64,000 bases of DNA, from the NCBI RefSeq assembly GCF_011046245.1, contig NZ_CP049241.1:3054001-3118000 (forward strand). The letters run 5' to 3'. Source of the DNA: Allorhizobium pseudoryzae (lineage in GTDB: Bacteria > Pseudomonadota > Alphaproteobacteria > Rhizobiales > Rhizobiaceae). The translations under genes were made by a program, and so were the position numbers. Numbering within the stretch: position 1 is the stretch's first letter; each line of letters opens with the position of its first letter. This document shows, one piece after another, positions 30,988 through 43,832 of this stretch. The notes below the pieces were generated by a model that saw nothing but the letters and a program-made list of their open reading frames with translations, did no database searches and was not told the origin of the DNA.

Positions 30988-31242
30988 TCACTTCGCCTTC
31001 GTGAAATCGTCGAACTTCCGTTCGAGTGCGGCGAGCCGCTCCTCGAAATCACCGATGACGAATTTGGACATCAGACTGTCTGCCGACAGAGCGTTGCGGA
31101 AATTCTTCTGCCCCTCCTCCAGCTTGTCCAGCCGTTGATTGACCGCTGCAAACTCCCTGCGGACGTCTGCAAAGCCCTCCTGCGTCTCCCGCCGCATTTC
31201 GCGCAGCATCGGCAGGATCATGTCACCGGGTTCCTTGGTCAT
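30988..31242 (-). CDS. Small coiled-coil hypothetical protein
   Basis: An 84-residue protein rich in charged residues and heptad-like spacing (REMRRETQEGFADVRREF, VNQRLDKLEEGQKNF, FEERLAALERKF), so probably an oligomeric coiled coil. I do not recognise a function. Two ATGs compete: the one at 31242 has GAGGG 8 nt upstream, and the one at 31248 is too close to that sequence, so I chose 31242. It lies between pdhC (90 nt upstream) and the SGNH hydrolase (8 nt downstream) on the same strand. Confidence 0.7.
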   Translation of the reverse strand: MTKEPGDMILPMLREMRRETQEGFADVRREFAAVNQRLDKLEEGQKNFRNALSADSLMSKFVIGDFEERLAALERKFDDFTKAK

Positions 31243-31332
31243 CGTCATCACCCTCGCTGTCCGTGATTGGCCCTTCATAAATAGGGCCAATCCGACGCAA
31301 ATTCACGCCTGCATTGCGGCGGACGTGCGCGA

Positions 31333-32673
31333 TTACACCAGCATGCCCATCGGGTTTTCGATATAGCGCTTGAAGGCGCCGAGCAGTTCGGCTCCCAGCG
31401 CGCCATCGACGCAGCGGTGGTCGGTGGAGAGCGTGACCGACATGACGTTGACGATCTTCATCTCACCGTTTTTGACCACGACCCGTTCCTCGCCCGAACC
31501 GACGGCCAGGATGGTGGCATGCGGCGGGTTGACGACGGCGGCGAAGTTCTTGACGCCCATCATGCCCATGTTGGACACGGCCGTGGTGCCGCCCTGATAC
31601 TCTTCCGGCTTCAGCTTGCGGTCTTTCGCCCGCTTGCCGAGATCCTTCATCTCGTTGGAGATGGCAGACAGGCTCTTGAGTTCGGCCTTGCGGATGATCG
31701 GGGTGATGAGACCGCCCGGGATCGACACGGCCACGCCGACATCGGCGTGCTTGTGCTTCACCATGTTCGCATCCGTCCAGGAGACGTTGGCATCCGGCAC
31801 ATCGCGCAGCGCCAGCGCCATGGCCTTGATCACCATGTCGTTGACCGAGAGCTTGTAGGCCGGTGCGCCATCCTTGCGGGGAGCGGCATCGTTCAGCTGG
31901 GCACGCAGGGCCAGCAGCGCATCCAGCTCGCAATCCACGGTGACGTAGAAATGCGGAATGGTCTGCTTCGATTCGACCAAGCGCTTGGCGATCGTCTTGC
32001 GCATGCCGTCATGCGGCACGAGCTCGTAGGAACCCGGCTCGAAGAGTTTCAGAACCGCATCTTCGGACATGCCCTTGGCAAGCGTCGGAGCAGCCGGCGG
32101 TGTGGCACTGGCCGGCGCCGGGCTTGCGGAGGGAGCAGCCTTGGCGGAACCGCCAGCGGCGGCCTTTTCCACGTCCGCCTTAACCACACGACCCTTCGGA
32201 CCGGAGCCCGATACCTTGGTGATGTCGATGCCGGCTTCCTTGGCGACCCGGCGGGCGAGCGGCGAGGAAAAGACGCGGTCGCCAGAGGCCGCTGCAGGTG
32301 CAGGCGAGGCTGCAGGTGCCGGTTGAGCGGCGGGTGCCGCTTCCGACTTCGAGGGCGCCGGAGCAGCCTCGGCCTTCGGTGCCGGCGCTGCGGAAGCGCC
32401 ACCGCCGGCAGCAGCGGCGGCCACATCCTCGCCCTCGGCAGCAAGGATCGCGATCAGCGCATTGACCTTGACGGCTTCGGTGCCGGCCGGCACGACGATC
32501 TTGGCGACGACGCCTTCATCGACGGCTTCGACTTCCATGGTGGCCTTGTCGGTCTCGATTTCGGCGATCACATCGCCGGACTTGACCGTGTCGCCTTCCT
32601 TGACGAGCCACTTGGCGAGATTGCCCTCTTCCATCGTCGGAGAGAGGGCGGGCATGGTGATGTTGATCGGCAT
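31333..32673 (-). CDS. pdhC: Pyruvate dehydrogenase complex E2 (dihydrolipoamide acetyltransferase)
   Basis: Core of the pyruvate dehydrogenase complex; transfers the acetyl group from lipoyl to CoA. The 446-residue protein has one N-terminal lipoyl domain (Lys43 in [12 protein letters not shown]), an Ala/Pro-rich linker, a peripheral-subunit-binding domain ([16 protein letters not shown]), a second linker, and the catalytic domain ending with the [13 protein letters not shown] active-site His motif. It follows pdhB by 15 nt with GGGAGGGCAGGCTC before the ATG. Its lipoyl domain closely resembles that of PdhB. Confidence 0.97.
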   Translation of the reverse strand: MPINITMPALSPTMEEGNLAKWLVKEGDTVKSGDVIAEIETDKATMEVEAVDEGVVAKIVVPAGTEAVKVNALIAILAAEGEDVAAAAAGGGASAAPAPKAEAAPAPSKSEAAPAAQPAPAASPAPAAASGDRVFSSPLARRVAKEAGIDITKVSGSGPKGRVVKADVEKAAAGGSAKAAPSASPAPASATPPAAPTLAKGMSEDAVLKLFEPGSYELVPHDGMRKTIAKRLVESKQTIPHFYVTVDCELDALLALRAQLNDAAPRKDGAPAYKLSVNDMVIKAMALALRDVPDANVSWTDANMVKHKHADVGVAVSIPGGLITPIIRKAELKSLSAISNEMKDLGKRAKDRKLKPEEYQGGTTAVSNMGMMGVKNFAAVVNPPHATILAVGSGEERVVVKNGEMKIVNVMSVTLSTDHRCVDGALGAELLGAFKRYIENPMGMLV

Positions 32674-32688
32674 GAGCCTGCCCTCCCG

Positions 32689-34110
<1,422 letters not shown>

Positions 34111-34128
34111 GAGGTTCCCTCCCCGAAA

Positions 34129-35169
34129 TCAGAGCAGAATGTCGGTGTAGAGCTCGGATACATCCGGCTCCGGATCGTTCTGGGCGAAATCGGCCGAGTC
34201 GGCCACGACGTCGCGGACATCCTTGTCGATGGCCTTCAACTCGTCTTCCGACGCCCAGCCCCTTTCCACCAGACGCAGACGCACCTGCTCGATCGGGTCA
34301 TGTTCGGAGCGCATCTTCTGCACTTCATCCTTGGAGCGGTATTTCGCCGGGTCGGACATGGAGTGGCCGCGATAGCGATAGGTCAGCATTTCGAGGATGA
34401 TCGGACCCTTGCCGGAGCGGCAATGCTCGACAGCTTCGTCAGCTGCAGCCTTCACGGCGCGCACATCCATGCCATCGACCTGCATGCCCGGAATGCCGAA
34501 GGAGGCACCGCGCTGCGAAAAATCCGTCTGGGCGGAGGCGCGCGACACGGCGGTGCCCATGGCGTAGCGGTTGTTCTCGATCACGTAGATGACCGGAAGC
34601 TTCCACAGCTGCGCCATATTGAAGCTTTCATAGACCTGGCCCTGGTTGGCCGCGCCATCGCCGAAATAGGCGAGCGAGACATTGTCATTGCCGCGGTACT
34701 TGTTGGCAAAGCCGAGACCGGTGCCGAGCGAGACCTGCGCGCCGACGATGCCGTGGCCGCCGTAGAAATGCTTTTCCTTGGAGAACATGTGCATCGAGCC
34801 ACCCTTCCCCTTGGAAAGACCGCCGCGACGACCGGTAAGCTCCGCCATAACGCCGCGCGCACTCATGCCGCAGGCCAGCATATGACCGTGATCGCGATAC
34901 CCGGTGATGACCTGATCACCCTCCTTCAGCGCCATCTGCATGCCGACGACGACAGCTTCCTGGCCGATATAGAGGTGACAGAAACCGCCGATGAAGCCCA
35001 TGCCGTACAACTGGCCGGCCTTTTCTTCGAAGCGGCGGATGAGCAGCATTTCACGATAGGCCTTGAGTTCCTCGGCCTTATCGAAATCAGCGATTGCTCC
35101 ACCATTGGATTTTGCAGGCTTTGCCGCCGTCTTACGACCGGCTGCCGACGCGGCTTGCTTGGGCGCCAT
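34129..35169 (-). CDS. pdhA: Pyruvate dehydrogenase E1 alpha subunit
   Basis: Thiamine diphosphate-dependent E1-alpha of the pyruvate dehydrogenase complex. The 346-residue protein has the ThDP-binding motif GDGAANQGQVYESFNMA, the phosphorylation-loop-like segment RYRGHSMSDPAKYR (no kinase implied) and an Ala/Lys-rich N-terminal 25 residues. GGAGGTTATGA is directly before the ATG at 35169. It is the first gene of pdhABC. The 145 nt upstream are AT-rich, carry a GCCAT-N6-ATGGC inverted repeat at 35235-35250, and probably hold the promoter. Confidence 0.97.
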   Translation of the reverse strand: MAPKQAASAAGRKTAAKPAKSNGGAIADFDKAEELKAYREMLLIRRFEEKAGQLYGMGFIGGFCHLYIGQEAVVVGMQMALKEGDQVITGYRDHGHMLACGMSARGVMAELTGRRGGLSKGKGGSMHMFSKEKHFYGGHGIVGAQVSLGTGLGFANKYRGNDNVSLAYFGDGAANQGQVYESFNMAQLWKLPVIYVIENNRYAMGTAVSRASAQTDFSQRGASFGIPGMQVDGMDVRAVKAAADEAVEHCRSGKGPIILEMLTYRYRGHSMSDPAKYRSKDEVQKMRSEHDPIEQVRLRLVERGWASEDELKAIDKDVRDVVADSADFAQNDPEPDVSELYTDILL

Positions 35170-35314
35170 TCATAACCTCCCTGCGAGTTTGTTTGGTTGA
35201 AACTACCATAGGCAAGAAAGCAAAGGCCAGCAATGCCATAAATGCATGGCTCACATGATTATTAAGCCCATGAATTTAAAGTAAAAAGCGTTGATTAACT
35301 AGATTTCAGTTAAT

Positions 35315-35632
35315 TTAGAAATAGCTGTTGAAGATCACAATCTCGTCGTCACGCGAGACATTGAGCTGATATCGCGCGATTTCGTCCAGCATATCCTTTT
35401 CAAGCGAGCCGTCGCTCATCAGCTGAACCTGACGCTCCAGCGCCTCCCGCTTCTTCACCAGCTTGGAAAGCTCGGCATCGCGCTCCAAACGCAGGCGCTC
35501 GAATTTCTCCGTTGCGACGAGGCCGAGATCGCCATGCACGGAATGATAGCCGAAATAGGAGACGAAGGCGACAGTGATGGCAGGAAGAACCAGCCGACCG
35601 AATTTTCGTTTTTTGTGATGTCTCGTCCACAT
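35315..35632 (-). CDS. FtsB/DivIC-like septum formation initiator
   Basis: A 105-residue bitopic membrane protein: short basic cytoplasmic start (MWTRHHKKRKFGR), one membrane helix (LVLPAITVAFVSYFGYH), then a periplasmic coiled coil (KFERLRLERDAELSKLVKKR) as in FtsB/DivIC. In other bacteria FtsB forms a complex with FtsL and FtsQ in the divisome. The start at 35632 yields the family-type N-terminus; the upstream open frame looks non-coding. It lies between eno and pdhA on the same strand, a position I recall in other rhizobia. An intrinsic terminator separates it from eno, so it must have its own promoter. Confidence 0.85.
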   Translation of the reverse strand: MWTRHHKKRKFGRLVLPAITVAFVSYFGYHSVHGDLGLVATEKFERLRLERDAELSKLVKKREALERQVQLMSDGSLEKDMLDEIARYQLNVSRDDEIVIFNSYF

Positions 35633-35731
35633 GCGAGATTGTGCCCTGCAACGCATTACGTCGCTCGACCTTGGCAGAACATGCTTAAGCAATCGTTGAT
35701 CGGGCGACAAAACCGACTGCCGCTCGGGAAT

Positions 35732-35763
35732 CAAAAATGGCGGCGCCTCGCAGCACCGCCATG
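35732..35763 (-). terminator. Rho-independent terminator of eno
   Basis: On the minus strand ATGGCGG pairs with CCGCCAT, followed by five T residues. It lies about 27 nt after the eno stop codon. Confidence 0.85.
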
Positions 35764-35789
35764 TAATCGTTTTAGAAGATGGAGCCAGA

Positions 35790-37373
<1,584 letters not shown>

Positions 37374-39209
37374 ATGAAAATCACGATCGCGCGCAGTCTC
37401 ATTTTATTTGGCTGTCTCGTGGGAGCAGGCCTGGCAACGTCAGTCGGGATCCAGAACAGCGCGTTCGAACGCCTGAGGGTCAACGGCCCGGTCTACCAGC
37501 AGATCATCTACGGAAAAGACCTGGTGGCGGACATTCTTCCGCCGCCGCTTTTTCTTGTCGAAGCGTATCTGTTGGCGACGGAAGGCGCCTATCATCCGCA
37601 ATCGGCCCAGGAAAATCTTCAGAAAATTGCCGAACTGAAGAAAAGTTACGACGAACGCAAGACCTACTGGCCCGGAACGGATCTCGCCGACGATCTGAAG
37701 AACCAGCTTGCACGGTCCGTCGAGCCCACATCGGAGACCTTCTGGCAGATCATCGCCGGCCCCTATTCGGCTGCGGTACGATCCGGCGATGCCGGCCAGA
37801 TGCGCGATGCCGTGACCGCCCTGCAAAGCGCTTTCCAGAAGCACCAGGAGGAAGTCGTCAAGCTTGTCGGCAGCGCCAATACTTTTCTTGCCGCGGCAGA
37901 AAAACAGGCTGCAAGCGAAACGACCTGGCTGACCACCGTGTCGCTGCTTGCCGCCATCGGCGCTGCAAGCGTGCTCGTCCTCGGTCTGTTTGCCATGCAC
38001 CGGCGCGCCATCCGCCCGCTGACTGGCATGCGCGACTATATGAGCATTCTGGCCAAGGGCGACTATACCCAACCTGTGCCATACCACGACCGGGGCGACG
38101 AAATCGGCGAGATGTCCGGTGCTGTCACCGTCTTCCGCGAAAACGCACTGGAGCGCATTGCGGCCCGCAAACGCCAGGAGGACGAACGGGAGCGTGTGCT
38201 TCTGGCAGAACGGGCGGACATGGCACGCCGCAGCGCCGACGATGCCGAACGGGCGCGTGTCATCGAGACACTCAGTACCGGCCTCGCGCGGCTGTCACGC
38301 GGCGACTTGACCACGCGGATCCAGCAGCCCTTCTCCCCCGATTACGAGCAACTGCGCGCGCAATTCAACAGCAGCCTGCAGGCGCTGGAACAGACCCTCT
38401 CCTACATTTCCGACACCATGGGCGCCGTGCGCGCCGGTGTCTCCAGCATTGCCGGCGGCACGAACGAGTTGTCGCAAAGAACCGAAACGCAGGCCGCGTC
38501 ACTGGAAGAAGCCGCATCCGCACTTGCCGAGGTGACGGCGACCATCAAGACCACGGTCGACCACGCCCGCACCGCCAATGTTCGGATGGAGGAAACGAAA
38601 CAGGGTGCTGAACAGTCAACCAGCATCGTGCAGGAAGCCGTTTCCGCCATGTCGAAAATCGAGGAATCCTCGGCACAGATCCGCCAGATCATCAGCGTGA
38701 TCGACGAGATCGCCTTCCAGACGAATCTTCTGGCGCTGAATGCCGGTGTCGAGGCCGCAAGAGCCGGTGAAGCCGGCAAGGGTTTTGCGGTCGTTGCTCA
38801 GGAGGTGCGCGAACTGGCCGGACGCTCCTCCAGTGCCGCCAAGGAAATCCGTCAGCTGATCGCCACCTCGACCACCCAGGTGGAAACGGGCGTGACACTC
38901 GTCAACCGGACGGGCGAAACACTGGGGGTAATCGAAAACCAGATGCTGGCGGTCTCACAGCTGATCGAAACGATCGTTGGCCTGGCCAGCGAGCAATCCA
39001 GCGCACTTGCCGAAATCAGCCAGGCCGTCAACGACATGGACCAGGTGACGCAGCGGAACGCCGCCATGGCCGAAGAGGCGAACGCCTCCTGCCAGGACCT
39101 CGCCGAACATGCGCAGGACCTCGCCCGCCAGATGGCGCGTTTCGAGATCGGTCAGACACAGACCGCAAAGGCGCAGCACGCCGGCGCGCCTTATCGTCTG
39201 GCCTCCTGA
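37374..39209 (+). CDS. Methyl-accepting chemotaxis protein
   Basis: A 611-residue transmembrane chemoreceptor: an N-terminal membrane helix (about residues 5-25), a periplasmic helical sensor domain to about residue 185, a second membrane helix (VSLLAAIGAASVLVLGLFAM), two HAMP-like segments (RRAIRPLTGMRDYMSIL; a second near LARLSRGDLTTRI), and the cytoplasmic signalling hairpin with the conserved tip EIAFQTNLLALNAGVEAARA. There is no C-terminal CheR-docking pentapeptide. The ligand is unknown. The start at 37374 precedes a clean N-terminal helix; a longer upstream frame is unlikely. No che genes adjoin it. Confidence 0.95.
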   Translation: MKITIARSLILFGCLVGAGLATSVGIQNSAFERLRVNGPVYQQIIYGKDLVADILPPPLFLVEAYLLATEGAYHPQSAQENLQKIAELKKSYDERKTYWPGTDLADDLKNQLARSVEPTSETFWQIIAGPYSAAVRSGDAGQMRDAVTALQSAFQKHQEEVVKLVGSANTFLAAAEKQAASETTWLTTVSLLAAIGAASVLVLGLFAMHRRAIRPLTGMRDYMSILAKGDYTQPVPYHDRGDEIGEMSGAVTVFRENALERIAARKRQEDERERVLLAERADMARRSADDAERARVIETLSTGLARLSRGDLTTRIQQPFSPDYEQLRAQFNSSLQALEQTLSYISDTMGAVRAGVSSIAGGTNELSQRTETQAASLEEAASALAEVTATIKTTVDHARTANVRMEETKQGAEQSTSIVQEAVSAMSKIEESSAQIRQIISVIDEIAFQTNLLALNAGVEAARAGEAGKGFAVVAQEVRELAGRSSSAAKEIRQLIATSTTQVETGVTLVNRTGETLGVIENQMLAVSQLIETIVGLASEQSSALAEISQAVNDMDQVTQRNAAMAEEANASCQDLAEHAQDLARQMARFEIGQTQTAKAQHAGAPYRLAS

Positions 39210-39220
39210 CCCCGATCGCA

Positions 39221-39255
39221 AAGCTCCAGGGACAGCCGATCCGCCCCCGGAGCTT
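39221..39255. terminator. Inverted repeat between the convergent chemoreceptor gene and kdsA
   Basis: AAGCTCC (39221-39227) pairs with GGAGCTT (39249-39255), with an inner GGG/CCC extension. It lies in the 56-nt gap between two converging genes. No T tract follows, so termination is inferred from position. Confidence 0.5.
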
Positions 39256-39265
39256 CAACCGCATC

Positions 39266-40114
39266 TCAGGCCGCCTTGGAAACGGCGTCCAGCGCCATCA
39301 GCTTTTCCAGCAAACGTTCGAGATCGCTGAGACGCACCATGTTCGGTCCATCGGACGGTGCGTTGTCCGGATCATCATGGGCTTCGATGAAAAGACCGGC
39401 CACACCGACGGCAACCGCCGCACGCGCGAGCGTCTCGACAAAACGGCGCTCGCCACCGGTCGATCCACCCTGACCACCCGGCTGCTGCACCGAATGGGTC
39501 GCGTCAAAGATCACCGGTGCGCCGAGGCCCGCCATGATCGGCAAAGACCGCATGTCGGAGACCAGCGTGTTGTAACCGAAGGAGGCTCCGCGCTCGCACA
39601 GGAGCACGTTCGGATTGCCGCTGTCGGTAAATTTGGCCAGCACGTTCTTCATGTCCCAGGGCGCCAGGAACTGGCCCTTTTTCACGTTGATGACGCGACC
39701 GGTCTTGGCGGCCGCCACCAGAAGATCCGTCTGCCGGCACAGGAAGGCCGGGATCTGCAGGATATCCACCGTCTCGGACACCAGGGCGCACTGTTCTTCC
39801 GTGTGGATATCGGTGAGCACCGGAAAGCCGAATTCCTTCTTCAGATCAACGAAGATCTCCATCGCCTTGTCGAGACCGATGCCGCGCTTGCCCGATAAGG
39901 ACGTGCGGTTCGCCTTGTCGAAAGACGATTTGTAGACGAGCCCGATGCCAAGCCTGTCGCAGATCTCCTTGATCGCACCCGCCATCATGAAGGCGTGCTC
40001 GCGGCTCTCCATCTGGCAGGGACCGCAGATCAGCGAGAAGGGCGCGCTGTTGGAAAACACGACACGAGAGGACCCCTCGCCGACCGAGACTTCCGAATTG
40101 GCTTTCACTGACAT
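39266..40114 (-). CDS. kdsA: 3-deoxy-8-phosphooctulonate synthase (KDO 8-P synthase)
   Basis: Condenses phosphoenolpyruvate with arabinose 5-phosphate to KDO 8-phosphate for the lipopolysaccharide inner core. The 282-residue TIM-barrel protein has the family blocks [33 protein letters not shown] and [11 protein letters not shown]. The Cys in ICGPC resembles the metal-dependent class. The ATG at 40114 is 8 nt after AAGGAG; a GTG at 40123 sits too close to that sequence. The neighbouring gene is lexA, not the pyrG or secG I would expect. Confidence 0.95.
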   Translation of the reverse strand: MSVKANSEVSVGEGSSRVVFSNSAPFSLICGPCQMESREHAFMMAGAIKEICDRLGIGLVYKSSFDKANRTSLSGKRGIGLDKAMEIFVDLKKEFGFPVLTDIHTEEQCALVSETVDILQIPAFLCRQTDLLVAAAKTGRVINVKKGQFLAPWDMKNVLAKFTDSGNPNVLLCERGASFGYNTLVSDMRSLPIMAGLGAPVIFDATHSVQQPGGQGGSTGGERRFVETLARAAVAVGVAGLFIEAHDDPDNAPSDGPNMVRLSDLERLLEKLMALDAVSKAA

Positions 40115-40490
40115 CTGCTTCACTCCTTAAGACCCTCAACCACACCTGCAACGCGCACCGCCCTTGCCACGGGGCCGGCCCTTGCCGCACGGGCCGCCAG
40201 CCCCGGTGCTTGTGGGACGCTGATTAGCAGCGCAGCGATCCGCTGTCACCCAACAGATCGGAGGGGACCGCGGCACAGACCGGCGAGCACCGACGCCGCG
40301 CAAAAAGACGCTTCCGAAAAGCCGCCCCGGGATGCACGCCCTCTGCTGTGCGAATCGCGTAGCTTCGTCATCCCGGCAACGACTGGCCATCGCTTCCGCA
40401 AGACTGCTTTGTGGCAACACGTTCTCTTTACGGGAAGAAAAATCGAGCTATTCCCGCCGTTGATGCATGCTTCAACAGATTTTAAGCACT
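40115..40490. other. Gene-free interval between kdsA and lexA
   Basis: About 375 nt with no supportable coding frame. The kdsA-proximal half is very GC-rich and contains a strong imperfect inverted repeat at 40167-40207 (GGGGCCGGCCC against GGGCCGCCAGCCCC), which would form a hairpin in the kdsA leader. The lexA-proximal part becomes AT-rich and leads into the LexA operators. Promoters for both divergent genes must lie here. Confidence 0.6.
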
Positions 40491-40494
40491 TGCA

Positions 40495-40509
40495 GAACAC
40501 ATATGGAAC
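40495..40509 (+). promoter_or_regulatory. LexA operator (SOS box) upstream of lexA
   Basis: GAAC-ACATATG-GAAC is an exact match to the alphaproteobacterial LexA site GAAC-N7-GAAC (GTTC-N7-GTTC on the other strand). It lies 43 nt upstream of the lexA start, consistent with autorepression of lexA and release after DNA damage. Confidence 0.9.
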
Positions 40510-40520
40510 ATATAGTGTCT

Positions 40521-40535
40521 GTTCTGGATTTGTTT
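40521..40535 (+). promoter_or_regulatory. Second, degenerate LexA-like site
   Basis: GTTC-TGGATTT-GTTT differs from GTTC-N7-GTTC by one base in the second half-site. It sits 11 nt after the perfect box and 17 nt before the lexA start. It could be a weaker second operator or chance. Confidence 0.4.
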
Positions 40536-40552
40536 CCATCAGGATCGTCGCC

Positions 40553-41269
40553 ATGCTCACACGCAAACAGCAGGAACTTCTTCTGTTCATTCACGAACGC
40601 ATGAAGGAGTCCGGGGTGCCCCCCTCTTTTGATGAAATGAAGGATGCGCTGGATCTGGCGTCGAAGTCCGGCATCCACCGGCTGATTACGGCGCTGGAGG
40701 AACGCGGCTTCATCCGACGGCTGCCGAACCGGGCGCGCGCACTCGAAGTGATCAAGCTGCCGGAAGCCTATACACCGGCGCCGCAACCCCGGCGCGGCTT
40801 CTCCCCGAGTGTCATCGAAGGCAGTCTCGGCAAAGCTCCGCCGGCAAAACCCAACCTTACGGCCGTGGCCGAGGACAGCGCTTCTTCCGCTGCCGTCCCG
40901 GTGATGGGACGGATTGCTGCCGGCGTGCCGATTTCCGCCATCCAGAACACCACGCACGAAATCAGCGTTCCGCTCGAAATGCTGGGTCCTGGCGAACATT
41001 ATGCGCTGGAGGTGAAGGGCGATTCGATGATCGAGGCCGGCATCCTGGACGGCGACACCGTGATCATCCGCAATGGCAGCACGGCGGTTGCCGGTGACAT
41101 CGTCGTGGCGCTGGTCGATGACGAAGAAGCCACGCTAAAGCGGTTCCGCCGCAAGGGAGCGTCGATTGCGCTCGAGGCTGCCAATCCGGCCTATGAGACG
41201 CGCATCTTCTCCTCCGACCGGGTCAAGGTGCAGGGCAAGCTCGTCGGGCTTATCCGCCGTTACCACTGA
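40553..41269 (+). CDS. lexA: SOS response repressor/protease LexA
   Basis: Represses DNA-damage genes until activated RecA promotes its self-cleavage. The 238-residue protein has an N-terminal winged HTH ([23 protein letters not shown]), the cleavage site Ala123-Gly124 in GRIAAGVP, and the S24-type catalytic dyad Ser158 ([11 protein letters not shown]) and Lys196 (EATLKRF). The start at 40553 has AGGA upstream and gives the standard [10 protein letters not shown]. The upstream region carries an exact LexA box. The last 20 nt overlap the convergent comEC gene. Confidence 0.98.
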   Translation: MLTRKQQELLLFIHERMKESGVPPSFDEMKDALDLASKSGIHRLITALEERGFIRRLPNRARALEVIKLPEAYTPAPQPRRGFSPSVIEGSLGKAPPAKPNLTAVAEDSASSAAVPVMGRIAAGVPISAIQNTTHEISVPLEMLGPGEHYALEVKGDSMIEAGILDGDTVIIRNGSTAVAGDIVVALVDDEEATLKRFRRKGASIALEAANPAYETRIFSSDRVKVQGKLVGLIRRYH

Positions 41270-43832
41270 TGAGCCGCGCAAGGTGCGGCGGGATCTGGTT
41301 GTCGTTCCGGCCCGTCCGCCAGGAATAGGCCCGGTGCTGATGCCACGGGCGCGACTCGTCGGTAAAAGACGCCGTGAGGACCCAGGCGGTCTGGTCGCGG
41401 CTTGCGCCTGGCGCTTCGGGAAATGACAGTTGCAATGCACCGGTTCGGCGCAGGTGTTCCCCGGTGATGAGAAGCGCGCCGGACCGGCAGGCGGTGAGCC
41501 GCGTCGATGTGGCAACCACCAGATCGGCCTCGTCGCAGGCAGGACCGATGTAGCGGGAATCCTGCAGGACCATGATCCTGATGTGGTGTTCTGTGACGGC
41601 GGTGCAGGCGAGCGACGGGACACAGTGAAATCCGCGGCTGGTGTGCGCTGAAAATTGCCGGGCAAAGGCCTGGCGGGCGGTTCGCAACTCGGCGTCCGTC
41701 AAGGGTGGCCGTCGCGGGGGTGGTCCATCGGTCACGGTGGCTTTAACGGCAGTGGATCCCGCTGGCTCGGGGGCCTCTTCCGGTTCCGGGCGTGCGGCGG
41801 TGGATGTCTGCGGCGGGATGGTCTCTCCGATCCCATGCGCACTTTGCCACTGCCGATACAGGAAATCGGACGGGCGTGGCCGGTTTACATAGGCCTTGTC
41901 ATTCTGCAGCAAGGCCAGAAGCGTGCCGTCCTCCGAAATCAGCAGATCAGGTATTCTTTGCGTCTGGCTCAGCCAGTCCACCAGAAGAGCCATGGCAATC
42001 AGCACCACGCCGAGCAGGCGCAATGCCGTTCTGGACAGAACGATCAGGATGAAGCCGGCCGATGCGAGCGGCAGGAAAAGAGCGTGCTTCACACCGAAGG
42101 AAACCTCTCCGTTCCAGGCGGCAACGGTGTGGGCAATTCTGATCACCCACTCCAGTGCAAGCCCCATCACCGCGAAAAACGGCGCGTCGAGACCGAAGGG
42201 CATGGCAATCATTCCGGCCAGTGCCGCCGGCATGATGACGAACGAAATCAGCGGCATGGCGGCCAGATTGGCCACCAGGCCATAGGTGGTGAGTTGATGG
42301 AAATGCGCGATGGTGAAGATCGCGGTTGACGCCCCGCCGATCAGTGAGGTGAAAAAGGTACCGGCCAACAGCAGCCATACCCACTTGGCCCCACTCCAAA
42401 TCAACGGCTGGGCGCGCATGGCGGCCCCCCCTGCCCCATTTTCGCGCTCGCGTGATGTCCACGCGGTATAACCGGCCACCAGCGCTGCGGTTGCGGCAAA
42501 CGACATCTGGAAACTCGGCCCCATCACCGCGGAGGGTGACTTGATGAGGATGAAGAGCGCGGCGAGTGCCAGATTGTGCAGGCTGATCGACGGTCGGTCG
42601 GCGAGCACGGCAAGCAGCATGATCGCCATCATCACATAGGCACGTTCGGCAGAAACACCAAAGCCGGAAATGAGGTAGTAGAAACTCACCAGCAGAAGGG
42701 CACCGGCGGCGGCGATCTTCTTGATCGGCAGCGCATGGGCGATGCGCGGGAAAAGCGCGAGCCCGGTGCGCAGCCCGACGAAACAGATGCCTGCCGCGAG
42801 CGCCATGTTGAGGCCGGAGATCGCAACGATATGCGCAAGTCCGGACAGGCGCAGTGCCTCCAGCGTCTCCCGGCTGATCGCCCGCCTCTCGTCGGTGACA
42901 ATGGCCGCTGCAAAGGCACCGGCATCTCCGGGTACCGTCGCGCGAATGCGATCGCCGATCATGCCGCGCAGGGCAAACACCGCCATCTTGAGGTGATCGA
43001 TGGTGCCAAGATCCGGCTTGGCGGCAGAAACCTCGGCTTTGCCGTAGAGATAACCGATGGCGCCGATGCCGTCGAAGAAGGACGAGAAGCCAAAATCCGT
43101 CAGCCCCGGCAGGGCCGGGCCAGAGGGAGGCGACAGGCGCACCCGTCCTGCAAACCGTGCCCCTGGCGCAAATGGCGCGACCGCACTGCGCACCGAGATC
43201 GCGACCCGCTCCACCGGGCGGGCCAGCCTCGGTTTCTCCGTTGCCTCCACCCTGATGATGTAGCGCCACCGATTGTCGCCGGCGGCCTCGCGCCGCTCGA
43301 TGAGACCCTTGATCTGGGTCGTGACGGCGCTGTCGAGCAGGACCGTTTGCGAGAAACGTGTCTCCAGCGCAGCGAGCGCCATGCCGGTAATGAACAGCAC
43401 GACGGCCATGACCGCCGATGCTGCAAGCCGCTGGCCTGAGGCGCCGAGAACAATCCGGACAGCAAGGAGGGGCACCAGCAGACCGAAAAGAGCCGGGGGC
43501 GGATCCTGCGGCAGGCTCAACCACACGACAATCCCCGCCCCCAGCAGAACCGGCACCAAAAGGAACAGCCGGCCATGCGCGACCTCATCCTGGATGGCCC
43601 GGGAAAACGCCGTCGAAAGAGGCTCGCCCCGGACGCCAAGGACCGCTAGCCCGGCAGTTAAGCGGGCCGGCAGGGCGCGCCGCCTCGGAGGTCCGGAGGG
43701 GAGAAGCGGATCGGCAAAAACAGGCGCAAGCGCCCTCTCCTGCTCCCGTTCCGTGGCCCGGGTGCGTTCAAATGATTCTGTCGCTCGATATGCCTCTGGC
43801 GACAATTCGAACCCCCGTTGAAATTGCCGCAT
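41250..43832 (-). CDS. ComEC/Rec2 family competence-type membrane protein
   Basis: An 860-residue polytopic protein homologous to ComEC/Rec2, the inner-membrane channel for single-stranded DNA in transformable bacteria. It has an N-terminal DUF4131-like region with two or three helices and a soluble part (to about residue 290), then the competence domain with multiple helices ([55 protein letters not shown]). The C-terminal region shows no metallo-beta-lactamase metal motif. An alternative start is TTG at 43880. It overlaps lexA at its 3' end. Confidence 0.92.
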   Translation of the reverse strand: MRQFQRGFELSPEAYRATESFERTRATEREQERALAPVFADPLLPSGPPRRRALPARLTAGLAVLGVRGEPLSTAFSRAIQDEVAHGRLFLLVPVLLGAGIVVWLSLPQDPPPALFGLLVPLLAVRIVLGASGQRLAASAVMAVVLFITGMALAALETRFSQTVLLDSAVTTQIKGLIERREAAGDNRWRYIIRVEATEKPRLARPVERVAISVRSAVAPFAPGARFAGRVRLSPPSGPALPGLTDFGFSSFFDGIGAIGYLYGKAEVSAAKPDLGTIDHLKMAVFALRGMIGDRIRATVPGDAGAFAAAIVTDERRAISRETLEALRLSGLAHIVAISGLNMALAAGICFVGLRTGLALFPRIAHALPIKKIAAAGALLLVSFYYLISGFGVSAERAYVMMAIMLLAVLADRPSISLHNLALAALFILIKSPSAVMGPSFQMSFAATAALVAGYTAWTSRERENGAGGAAMRAQPLIWSGAKWVWLLLAGTFFTSLIGGASTAIFTIAHFHQLTTYGLVANLAAMPLISFVIMPAALAGMIAMPFGLDAPFFAVMGLALEWVIRIAHTVAAWNGEVSFGVKHALFLPLASAGFILIVLSRTALRLLGVVLIAMALLVDWLSQTQRIPDLLISEDGTLLALLQNDKAYVNRPRPSDFLYRQWQSAHGIGETIPPQTSTAARPEPEEAPEPAGSTAVKATVTDGPPPRRPPLTDAELRTARQAFARQFSAHTSRGFHCVPSLACTAVTEHHIRIMVLQDSRYIGPACDEADLVVATSTRLTACRSGALLITGEHLRRTGALQLSFPEAPGASRDQTAWVLTASFTDESRPWHQHRAYSWRTGRNDNQIPPHLARLISGNGG

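Noticed and set aside
40246..40590. 114-codon minus-strand frame across the lexA operator
   Set aside because: Covers the LexA boxes and the lexA start; codon use and sequence look non-coding.
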